Source of the DNA: Phycisphaerales bacterium
GTDB taxonomy: Bacteria > Planctomycetota > Phycisphaerae > UBA1845 > UTPLA1
Assembly (NCBI GenBank): GCA_020639075.1
Contig: JACKHI010000001.1
Location: forward strand, 930,001-994,000
DNA length: 64,000 nt
Reading direction: 5' to 3'
Within the stretch, counting starts at the first letter, position 1; the number at the start of each line of letters is the position of its first letter. The translations under genes and the position numbers were made by a program. Under the pieces are notes generated by a model that saw nothing but the letters and a program-made list of their open reading frames with translations, searched no databases and was not told the origin of the DNA. This document shows positions 1 through 7,316 of the stretch, piece after piece.

Positions 1-68
1 GAATTCAGGCCGCTGGACTGATTCGATTTCCACATCGAATTCGAACATCGTGCCGCGTGCCGATTCCA

Positions 69-1397
69 TCATGCTGCCCTTCCGTCGTTGCTCGACTTCA
101 AACATTGCATCGCAGCATCAGTCAACTCGATCCCGATTCGTTGCGTCTGCCGGTCGTACTGTACGCGGTCGACAATCATGCGAATGAGCCGTGCCTGCTC
201 GGCGCTGCTGAGATCTGTGGATTGAGTGAGCAACGGGACCGCCTCGACTAGGTGGCAATTCCGCATCATCGTTCGGTCGAGCGGCAGGTCTGCGAGTTTC
301 GACAACACCTCCTGCTCGATTGATGCCGCCTTGACGGTCTTGGTCGGACACGTCCCGTGTCCCCGTTTCATCGCCTTCACGCAGGTGTAATACCGATACT
401 GACGCTGGCCGCGCGAACAGGCCGTGTGCGACATTGCCGCATCGCAGGCTTTGCAGCGAAGGATTCCCTTCAACAGTGCATGGTACGAGTTGCGTGTGAT
501 CGAGCCCTTGGTCTTCGAGTTTCGGCGTAGAAGCGCCTGCGCCCGCACCCAGGTCTCGGCGTCGATGATCGCATCGTGCAACCCCTCGAAACTGGTGTCG
601 TGATGCCGCACCCTACCGATGTAGGTCTCGTTCATTAGCAGGTAGTTCAGATTCGACCTGTCGACCGGCTTGCCGCCCATCGGTTTGCCCTTCGCCGACG
701 TCCACCGCTTCGTAGTCCAGCCACGCAGATTAGCCTGCCGCGCCGTCTCGATCAGGGACTCATGCTTCAAATACAGTTCGAAGATCCCTCGAACCTGTTT
801 CGACTCCTCCTTATTAACGGTCAGCGTCTTGCGTTCCCGGTCCACGTCGTAGCCAAGCACCTGCCAGCCGCCAGCCCACTTACCCTTCTTCCGCTGGGCA
901 GCGATCTTGTCGCGGGTCCGCTCGCCGATGATCTCCCGCTCGAACTGCGCGAAGGAGAGCAGGATGTTCAGTGTCAGCCTACCCATCGAATCGGCGGTGT
1001 TGAAGTGCTGAGTGACGCTGACGAAATGGACCTGCTTCTGCTCGAATAGCTGCATCAATCGGGCGAAGTCCAGCAGCGAACGTGATAGTCGGTCTACCTT
1101 GTATACCACGACGCAGTCGATCTCCCCCGCCTCGATGGCAGCCATCAGCTTCTCCAGCGCCGGCCGATCCATGCTGCCGCCGGAGAAGCCGCCATCGTCA
1201 AATCGATCAGACAGGACCTGCCAGCCCAAGTGTTTCTGGCTCGCTACATAGGCTTCGCACGCCTCACGTTGCGCATCGAGCGTGTTGAAGTCCATATCCA
1301 GGCCTTCGCTTGTCGATTTGCGGGTGTAGATCGCACAACGGACCGGTCCCTTGGCATCGGCCGATTGGGCTGGCTTCGGTTTCCGGCGTCTACCCAT
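69..1397 (-). CDS. Large serine recombinase (resolvase/invertase superfamily)
   Basis: Predicted site-specific DNA recombinase of 442 aa that would cut and rejoin DNA through a serine-phosphotyrosine-like covalent intermediate. The N-terminal resolvase domain (about residues 18-165) shows YTRKSTSEG with the nucleophilic serine near residue 28, the KVDRLSRS motif and the ERTRDKI helix. A recombinase domain follows (about 185-300), then a zinc-ribbon-like segment with CxxC (LRCKACDA) and a later paired Cys. The ATG follows directly on the TAG of the upstream DUF2924 gene, with a strong GGAGGTGA ribosome site at 1403-1410 inside that gene's end. It is therefore the last gene of a three-gene operon. 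Length fits the large serine recombinases of phages and mobile islands. The target site is not visible in this window. The family call is secure; whether it is an element integrase is inference. Confidence 0.93.
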   Translation of the reverse strand: MGRRRKPKPAQSADAKGPVRCAIYTRKSTSEGLDMDFNTLDAQREACEAYVASQKHLGWQVLSDRFDDGGFSGGSMDRPALEKLMAAIEAGEIDCVVVYKVDRLSRSLLDFARLMQLFEQKQVHFVSVTQHFNTADSMGRLTLNILLSFAQFEREIIGERTRDKIAAQRKKGKWAGGWQVLGYDVDRERKTLTVNKEESKQVRGIFELYLKHESLIETARQANLRGWTTKRWTSAKGKPMGGKPVDRSNLNYLLMNETYIGRVRHHDTSFEGLHDAIIDAETWVRAQALLRRNSKTKGSITRNSYHALLKGILRCKACDAAMSHTACSRGQRQYRYYTCVKAMKRGHGTCPTKTVKAASIEQEVLSKLADLPLDRTMMRNCHLVEAVPLLTQSTDLSSAEQARLIRMIVDRVQYDRQTQRIGIELTDAAMQCLKSSNDGRAA

Positions 1398-1748
1398 CTA
1401 TTCACCTCCCTTCCTTTGCCGTACAAAACCGAAGAAGAGATTGCCATTCCACTTTGCGCCGGTGACCGCTGACGCGACGGCGCTGAGCGAGCGATAGTGT
1501 TGGCCCTCGTACTCGAAGCCCTTCTCCAACACGCGTACCGAGATCTGTCGGCCTTGGTACGTGCGCCGGATCATGCAACCCGGTGGCGGCAACCGGACCT
1601 TCTTGCGACGCGGTCCCGACGGCTCCGACCATTGTGGAACAACACAACCGTTGGCCGTACGCAGCTCACCGAGTGGATCCCAGCGGTCGATTAGCTCGTC
1701 GAGGCGCGACAGTGCTTTCGGCGACAGTTGGACATCGACCAAACTCAC
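1398..1748 (-). CDS. DUF2924 family protein
   Basis: Small basic protein of 116 aa matching the DUF2924 family as I know it: an LPPPG turn, an RxYQGR strand, a VLExGFEYEGxxYRSLSAVA core and a C-terminal WNGxxFFG motif. Molecular function is unknown. The family is often found next to serine recombinases in phage-like or integrative cassettes, as here. Its start codon overlaps the stop of the upstream HARE-HTH-like gene by four bases (ATGA), and its TAG abuts the recombinase ATG, so the three genes are almost certainly co-transcribed and translationally coupled. A role as recombinase accessory or DNA-binding partner is inference from neighbourhood only. Confidence 0.85.
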   Translation of the reverse strand: MSLVDVQLSPKALSRLDELIDRWDPLGELRTANGCVVPQWSEPSGPRRKKVRLPPPGCMIRRTYQGRQISVRVLEKGFEYEGQHYRSLSAVASAVTGAKWNGNLFFGFVRQRKGGE

Positions 1749-2143
1749 GCCTTGCCGCCTTTCGATGTGGCTCGTGCGAACAAGCCGCGGTCGGTCTTCT
1801 TGAATCGCGACGCACTCCCCTTCTTTGTGATCTCACGGACGATCGCGGAATACAACGTGGCATGCGGCGTTGCGCCATCGGTCCTCCAGCCTGCCGCGAT
1901 CACCCTCTCAGCGATCGTCTTGGCATTCAGCGGCTTGCTTGACTCCGCCAGCACCTCTGCCGCCAGATCAAGCCCGCTGACAGGCTTCGGGCGGTTCTCG
2001 TTAGCAGGCCTCGATTTCGATTGCTTCGCTACGGCTGGCGCTGCTGTGGCCATTTTCGACGACCTGGTCGTATTCGTAGTCCCTCGACGCGCGCTCGCCG
2101 TTCTCTTCTTGCCCGACTTCTTGTTGGTCTTCTTGGTCGCCAT
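1745..2143 (-). CDS. HARE-HTH-like winged-helix protein with basic tail
   Basis: Protein of 132 aa with a Lys/Arg/Thr/Ser-rich disordered N-terminal half and a C-terminal domain (about residues 58-125) resembling the HARE-HTH winged helix. Visible features are the SGLDLAAEVLAES opening, a PLNAKTIAERV helix, a GWRTDG...TPHATLYSAI segment and a terminal FKKTDRGLFA wing. HARE-HTH domains occur in chromatin proteins and restriction-type enzymes and are thought to bind DNA. I chose the ATG at 2143 over the upstream ATG at 2221 because GAGGAG sits seven bases before it and the extra upstream residues look random. First gene of the recombinase cassette. In other bacteria this position is, to my knowledge, often held by DUF3489 proteins; an equivalent role here is inference. 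Confidence 0.75.
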   Translation of the reverse strand: MATKKTNKKSGKKRTASARRGTTNTTRSSKMATAAPAVAKQSKSRPANENRPKPVSGLDLAAEVLAESSKPLNAKTIAERVIAAGWRTDGATPHATLYSAIVREITKKGSASRFKKTDRGLFARATSKGGKA

Positions 2144-2497
2144 AGCTTGGCTCCTCAAACTGTGTGCTCCGTTCGCTGGCTCACATCGGCCGATCAAGCG
2201 AACTGACTCACATGAGGGCAAGCCGGGAGCGTAACATCAAGGCAATTCAGCGGAATTGTGGCGGGATTTTTGGGAGAGAATATTGGGCGAATTCAAGCCT
2301 TCAGGCACGCGGCCTGCTTGTCACACCTGCACGTCGACGGTCGCATGCAACGCCAATAACCTGATTTGGCTGCTTGATTGTGTAATCGCTCCTGTACTTC
2401 AGTCCATTCGCGCGTTCCCAGATTACGGTGTTTCGGTGCGATCGCCGGGCGGGTACGCTTCATTCGTGGCCAGTCGCGGAATGCTCTTAGAGCGTCT
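2144..2497. other. Intergenic stretch upstream of the recombinase cassette
   Basis: No convincing gene. The short open frames here lack ribosome sites and recognisable domains. It should hold the cassette promoter (minus strand), but I could not pick a clear -35/-10 pair, and the end of the adjacent IS630 element is not resolved. Confidence 0.4.
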
Positions 2498-3432
2498 TCA
2501 CTGCAGGCGTAGCGTGTATCCGCAATGTTTGAAGCAGTTTTTGGCATCGGTGGGTGTAACTCGGTCGAGGACGGATTGCATTGCATTCCAAAGTGCGTCG
2601 CGTGTTCGGAAGGCGAGCGATCTGAGGACTTGTTTGATCTTGGCGAAGACTAGCTCGATTGGATTCAGGTCGGGGCTGTATGGCGGAAGGAAGACGAGTC
2701 GAGCACCGGCCTCTTCGATCAACTCCTGAACGCGCTGTCGCTTGTGGCTCGACAAGTTGTCCATAACCACGATGTCGCCTGGCCGGAGATGGCCGACGAG
2801 CACCTGCTCGACGAAGGCCTCAAACACATCACCGTTGACGGCGCCATCCACGACCGTGGAGCAACGAATCCCCTTCAGCCCCAGCGCGGCAATCAACGTG
2901 GTCGTCTTCCAGTGACCGTGCGGTGTCTTGGCGACGAGGCGTTGTCCGCGAGGGGCGCGACCGCGCCGCCGCGTCATGTTGGTCTTGGCCCAGGTTTCGT
3001 CGATGAAGATCAGACGTTTGGCGTCGATCGTCGGTTGCTTTTTCTTCCAACTGCATCTTTGGGCTGCGACGTCGGGCCGGTCTTGCTCGGCCGCGTGGAT
3101 CGTCTTTTTTTTGAAGTCAATCCGAGGCGCCTCAGCGCCATGCAAACGGCCGATTCGCTGCAATCCGCGCGCAACAGTGCGTGGAGTTCTTTGATCGTTG
3201 CATCGGGATGCTTCTTCACCAATTTAGTGAGGCGATCGACATCGACTTTGATGACGGTCACGCCGCCCATCGGCCGCGCACTGGTCTCGCCCGTTTCGCG
3301 GCGGCGTTACTTGACACGTCTGGCCCACGCACGGCTGACCTGAAAGAGATCGGCAATCTGCTTCGTCTTCATGCCGCGGTCGTAGGCGGCCAAGATTCGG
3401 TCCCGAAGATCCTGAGAGTAGGGAGATCCCAT
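2498..3432 (-). pseudogene. IS630-family transposase, split by an in-frame stop and a -1 frameshift
   Basis: Reading from the ATG at 3432 gives an N-terminal helix-turn-helix (YSQDLRDRIL, MKTKQIADLFQVSRAW), interrupted by a TAA (tta at 3307-3309 on the plus strand). The same frame continues through the LTKLVKKHPDATIKELHALL segment to an A8 run at 3105-3112, where the protein moves to the -1 frame. The C-terminal part (2498-3163 frame) carries the DDE catalytic core: FIDETW, VVMDNLSSHK and SPDLNPIELVF. Total length of about 311 codons fits an IS630 transposase. A -1 shift at poly-A is known for some members of the family, so that break may be programmed. The TAA in the N-terminal region looks like a true lesion, so this copy is probably dead. 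Terminal repeats were not identified. Confidence 0.8.
3105..3112 (-). promoter_or_regulatory. A8 slippery run, candidate programmed -1 frameshift site
   Basis: On the minus strand the zero-frame codons are TCA AAA AAA AGA, which contain the classic A-AAA-AAA heptamer followed by AG. Slipping back one base joins the N-terminal frame exactly to the DDE-domain frame (K-K-K-T-I-H). A plain indel in the homopolymer would look the same. Confidence 0.5.
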
Positions 3433-3462
3433 CCATGGCTCCTTTCAGGCCCATTCTTCGGC

Positions 3463-3479
3463 GTACTGTCCAAGAACTC
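3463..3479 (+). repeat. Left terminal inverted repeat of the integrase-type IS
   Basis: Core TGTCCAAGAACTC is a perfect match to the inverted copy at 4748-4760. The same motif with one change (CGTCC) recurs alone at 32702-32718. Confidence 0.8.
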
Positions 3480-3542
3480 AAACGACGCCCAATTCGTACC
3501 GCGCATGGCGACTCAATTCAAGCTTTGGGTAGAATCGCGGTC

Positions 3543-4619
3543 ATGAACGTTCTCCGACCATGGCAACTCCTGTTGGTGACGCTGGCCGGATGGATCAACC
3601 GGCAACAGAACGACGTCATCGCCTACATTCAGGAAGAGAATCGCATCCTCAAGTGCAAGCTCAAGGGTAAGCGGATCCGATTCACCGACGACGAGCGAAG
3701 GCGCCTGGCCGTCAAGGGTAAGGTCCTCGGACGCAAGGCCCTTCGGCAGTTCGCGTCGATCGTGACACCCGACACCATCCTGGCCTGGCATCGGAAATTG
3801 ATCGCCCAGAAATGGGACTACAGCAGCAAACGAGGACCGGGGCGTCCACGTGTCGCGAACATGATCGCCGACTTGACGGTCCGCATGGCGAAGGAGAATC
3901 CAACCTGGGGACTCACGAGAATCATGGGGGCGCTCTACAACCTCGGCCATGAGGTCTCTCGGGGAACCGTCTCTAATATTCTGAAAGCACATGGTATCGA
4001 TCCGGCGCCCGAGCGCGGCAGGCGAATGCCATGGTCCACCTTCCTCAAGGCACATTGGGAGTCGATGGCCGCGACCGATTTGTTCACGGTGGAGGTCTGG
4101 TCGCGATTCGGCCTGGAGCGCTATTACGTCCTGTTCTTCATCAAACTGTCCAACCGACACGTGCACATCGCTGGCATCACGCGCAACCCGGATGCGCGGT
4201 GGATCAAGCAGATCGCACGAAATGTGACGGATCCGGATACCGGATTTCTGCTCAACACTCGATACTTGATCATGGATCGCGACGCGATATTCACTGCCGA
4301 GTACCGTGAATTCCTGAAGCGAGATGGCATCAAAGCCGTTCGGCTTCCACCGCGGTCGCCGAATTTGAACGCTTTCGCGGAGCGGTATGTGCGCACCATC
4401 AAGGAGAGTTGCTTGAACCGAATGATCTTCTTCGGAGAGCATGCGTTGCGAACAGCGATCGACGAATTTGTGCAACACTACCATCATGAACGCAATCACC
4501 AGGGCCTCGGTAATCGACTAATCGATCCCGCCGAAGACGTCGGCCTCGACATCGGCCCCATCGCATGTCGGCAACGGCTCGGCGGAATCCTTCAGTACTA
4601 CTATCGCCAGGCGGCGTAG
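3543..4619 (+). CDS. IS transposase, integrase catalytic (rve/DDE) domain
   Basis: Transposase of 358 aa. The N-terminal part has a helical ENRILKxKLxGKRIRFTDDERRRLAVKGK segment and a TPDTILAWHRKL helix typical of the HTH region in this family. The catalytic domain (about residues 155-330) shows D in AATDLFTVEV, D in YLIMDRDAIF and E in NAFAERYVRTIKE, a plausible DDE triad, then the HHERNHQGLGN C-terminal motif. I chose ATG 3543 because similar proteins start with a short MxxLRPWxLL stretch. The open frame runs back to 3435, but that part would lie outside the IS end. A TAGAAT hexamer lies upstream (about 3530). The gene appears intact, so this copy may be active. A decayed relative lies at 33773-34846. 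Confidence 0.88.
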   Translation: MNVLRPWQLLLVTLAGWINRQQNDVIAYIQEENRILKCKLKGKRIRFTDDERRRLAVKGKVLGRKALRQFASIVTPDTILAWHRKLIAQKWDYSSKRGPGRPRVANMIADLTVRMAKENPTWGLTRIMGALYNLGHEVSRGTVSNILKAHGIDPAPERGRRMPWSTFLKAHWESMAATDLFTVEVWSRFGLERYYVLFFIKLSNRHVHIAGITRNPDARWIKQIARNVTDPDTGFLLNTRYLIMDRDAIFTAEYREFLKRDGIKAVRLPPRSPNLNAFAERYVRTIKESCLNRMIFFGEHALRTAIDEFVQHYHHERNHQGLGNRLIDPAEDVGLDIGPIACRQRLGGILQYYYRQAA

Positions 4620-4747
4620 CTTGACTCCGAAAGAACGCGACATCGTCTCTCGCGCGTTTGCGCGCGCCGCACGAATCGGCTGCTCCCGCACAGTCCAGAT
4701 GCTTCTTGCATTTTGGGGCGCTCGCAGCCCTGCCGCTGGGCGCGATC

Positions 4748-4764
4748 GAGTTCTTGGACATTAC
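4748..4764 (-). repeat. Right terminal inverted repeat of the integrase-type IS
   Basis: GAGTTCTTGGACA at 4748-4760 is the exact reverse complement of the left end, with one further mismatch across the next four bases. Confidence 0.8.
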
Positions 4765-5678
4765 GGGGGCTCGGCTTTCCCATCGTGCGCATGGTTGTGC
4801 TGATCTCGCTGGCGACCGCGATGCTGACCAGCCTGGCGATGGCGCCGTACGCTGGCAAACAGACGGGCGAACCGGCATTGCTTCGCGAACAGATCGACCG
4901 ACTTGGCGAAGGCGACATCGTGCTGTTCGATCGCTACTACTGTTCATTTTTCATGCTGGCGGAATTGCAGGCGCGCGGCGTGGATGTCGTGGCGAGGATT
5001 CACGCGCGGCGCAAGATCGACTTTCGGCGCGGACGCCGTCTGGTCAATGGCGATCACATCGTCGAATGGCTGCGGCCGCAAAGGCCCGCGTGGATGGACG
5101 AGGCGACGTACGAACGCATGCCGGCGGCGATCCTGGTGCGCGAGATTCGCGTCAACGTTCCGCAGGCGGGCTTCCGCATCGAATCGTTCGTGGCCGTCAC
5201 CACGTTGACCGACGCGAAGGCGTATTCGAGTGACGAGGTCGCGGAACTCTACCGGCATCGATGGATGGTCGAACTGGACATCCGCGCCATCAAGCAGACG
5301 ATGGGCATGGATGTGTTGCGCTGCAAGACGCCGGAGATGGTTCGCAAGGAGATCTGGACGTGCCTGCTGGCGTACAACCTGCTTCGCCGGACCCTGCTGC
5401 AATCGGCGGAGGCGGACCAAGTGTCGCCGCGTACGCTGAGCTTTGCGGCGGCGATGCAATCGACCGCCGCCAATTGGATGCTGAGCACGGTCTGCGATGA
5501 CGCCATGCGCCGACTGCTCATTGACGCCACCTTGGCGACGCTGGCGACCCACGTCGTCGGCAACCGCCCCGACCGCGTCGAACCCCGCGCGGTCAAACGC
5601 AGGCCAAAGGAAATGGCGCTACTGATGCAACCACGAGCACAAGCCCGCGAGGCACTGTTTAAACGACGAGCGTCGTAA
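4761..5678 (+). pseudogene. IS4-family transposase, 5'-truncated
   Basis: Only the C-terminal two-thirds of an IS4-type DDE transposase remain, about 306 aa against a usual length near 450. It starts exactly at the right end of the neighbouring IS with LRGLGFPIVRMVV. The second catalytic Asp is present in VLFDRYYCSFF. The Y-R-E-K signature is complete: Y, two residues, R, three residues, E, six residues, K in YRHRWMVELDIRAIKQ. The N-terminal part with the first catalytic Asp is missing, and no matching piece lies on the other side of the IS. The remnant therefore probably results from insertion plus deletion and cannot encode an active enzyme. The reading frame is otherwise undamaged, which suggests the truncation is recent. 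Confidence 0.85.
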
Positions 5679-5711
5679 GTCGTTCATTAACAAGCGGCAG
5701 TGCCATTCGTG

Positions 5712-5743
5712 ACTGTCCTGACTTATCACTGTCCTGACTTATC
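5712..5743. repeat. Two exact tandem copies of a 16-bp unit
   Basis: ACTGTCCTGACTTATC occurs at 5712-5727 and again at 5728-5743, just past the IS4 remnant. GACACCTTTT follows at 5744 and recurs near 5823. This may be the end of the IS4 element or a scar of repeated insertion. Confidence 0.6.
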
Positions 5744-5872
5744 GACACCTTTTCTTCGCCCCAGAGAAGAAAGAACACGTCTATGGTAGCGTTTCGCCCT
5801 TGACTGGAGTTAGGCTAATGGGTGACACCTTTTCCGGCCCTGGCCACTACGCAATTGCAGACTTACATCAGT

Positions 5873-6460
5873 TCAGTTTGAGGTCTTGACACGCATTGCG
5901 ATGTTATGGATCGCATCATAAAGCCACGAATCGCCAGCCTCACCCTTCAATATCAAATAAGCTCTGGCAACTACCAATCCAACTGGGTTGATGCTGTAGT
6001 ACTTCCCGTACTTCAGGACCGGCTCCCCATAGTTATACTCATTTTTCGACCGCAGTTTCTGCTCCCACGTCAGCTCTGGGAATTTCAGCGGTAGGATTTG
6101 GCTTAGGAAGAGGCCAATGTCAAAAGCCAACGAGAATGTCCGATTCGTCAATTCTGGGCCCAAATCCCCCATTGGATGTCCGAATTCACTTTCGATCTCG
6201 TCAATCTCTAACGGTGTCCTTGGTCGCCCCTCAACATGACCGACGAACCAGCTGCCTAGCGTGAGCATAGACTCGTCACTTTGATTCGGCTCCCAACCTT
6301 CGTACCCTGGTGTCGCTACCACAGCTTGCGTCAATTCTGCCAACCTATCGTGTCGAATCGCGAAAAACCAGCGGTAGTACTCCTTCAACTCTGGCTTAGA
6401 CATTTCCCGGAACTTGAGCGAAAACGGCGGCTGGATGAGTCTGTAATTCATGTTACTCAT
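5873..6460 (-). CDS. Putative immunity protein of the RHS nuclease toxin
   Basis: Protein of 195 aa with no signal peptide or membrane segment, so probably cytoplasmic. Its start overlaps the end of the RHS gene by 8 bases (ATG at 6460, RHS stop at 6453-6455); an alternative ATG at 6451 also exists. It contains KEYYRWFFAIRHDRL, GYEGWEPNQSDESM, RPRTPLEIDE and LTNRTFSLAFDIGLFLSQI segments. These resemble, from memory, uncharacterised proteins encoded after RHS or other polymorphic toxins; I cannot name a family. Position directly after a toxin tip with an overlapping start is the classic sign of a cognate immunity gene. Base composition is visibly more AT-rich than the RHS body, as is the toxin tip, so the pair was probably acquired as a unit. 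Function is inference. Confidence 0.72.
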   Translation of the reverse strand: MSNMNYRLIQPPFSLKFREMSKPELKEYYRWFFAIRHDRLAELTQAVVATPGYEGWEPNQSDESMLTLGSWFVGHVEGRPRTPLEIDEIESEFGHPMGDLGPELTNRTFSLAFDIGLFLSQILPLKFPELTWEQKLRSKNEYNYGEPVLKYGKYYSINPVGLVVARAYLILKGEAGDSWLYDAIHNIAMRVKTSN

Positions 6461-7316
6461 GAATGATAATCTTAATCCCCGCCGCTTCAAGTGCCTTTCT
6501 AAGCGGCTCGGTCGGACCGATTTCTCCCGTCTTGGGACTTCGATAAAAATGCCAAACCGCCTCATTGATATCGTCATACTCGTTTACGATCGCCTTATCC
6601 TTCTCAATCTGCTTCAGCAGCTTTCCGCGCAATCCTTGTTTCCCGACCTTCGATTCATGTATCGTCTTGCCAACAAGCCGATCGACAAAGCGCCTCCCTT
6701 TGCTAGTGGGGAAATGCCATTGGGGCTCCCCCCCAAGGGCCTTTAGAGCATCTTCTCCGACCTTGCCGGTTTCACCAATAAGCTTAAGAACACGGGGACT
6801 GTCGTCAACGCCACACCCGGCTTTTAACAACCTCGCCCGAAACGCGGCGGCAGTCTCTTCCGTTAGCCCCTTAAGTCGCTGAATCGTCTTGAACTCACCG
6901 GCCAACTCGACCATCGTCCCAAGCGGCAACACTGAGACACCAGACAGCGCCTGCTCCCACCACTCTAATTCTCGAGGCGTAAGATCGCTCATACTCTGTC
7001 CGGTTACGAGCTCGATAAAATCTGCGAATGGGTTTAAGGCCATTGCAACTTGCATTGCCCCTTGGGCCACTCCCGATAGTTCGTAAAGAACACTCTTAAT
7101 TGCTATTACGTGTGCAGTATAAGCCACCTCTTCATCAAGCGTGTCGTCTACGTCGACTCCCCGACTATCGACTTCAACATAATCCTTGAAGTACTTGGTG
7201 ACGATGTAATGACCACCCGAATATATATGCACAACAGTTACACCATCCGGGCGATCATAGATATCATACATATCATCCGCATTGACGATGATTGGCACCT
7301 GCCCCCACGGATCCCA
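6453..7316 (-). other. RHS C-terminal toxin tip with REase-fold nuclease
   Basis: Variable region after the RHS core. It begins with a low-complexity linker, then a hydrophobic helical stretch (VAQGAMQVAMALNPFADFI), then the nuclease part at about 6453-6768. Asp of RFVDRL and Glu/Lys of HESKVG fit the D...ExK active site; an upstream Glu in VGEDAL fits the helix Glu. The segment is AT-richer than the rest of the gene, as expected of a swapped tip. Confidence 0.75.

Larger units (their letters stand above)
3463..4764 (+). mobile_element. Integrase-type insertion sequence (IS481/IS3-like)
   Basis: An element of about 1.3 kb bounded by inverted repeats: TGTCCAAGAACTC at 3467-3479 and its exact reverse complement at 4748-4760. 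With the flanking bases GTAC and GTAA the match extends to 16 of 17. It contains one transposase gene (3543-4619). The left side abuts the 5' end of the IS630 copy. The right side abuts, to the base, the broken start of an IS4 transposase. No clean target duplication is visible, which suggests that a deletion or recombination followed insertion. Confidence 0.75.
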
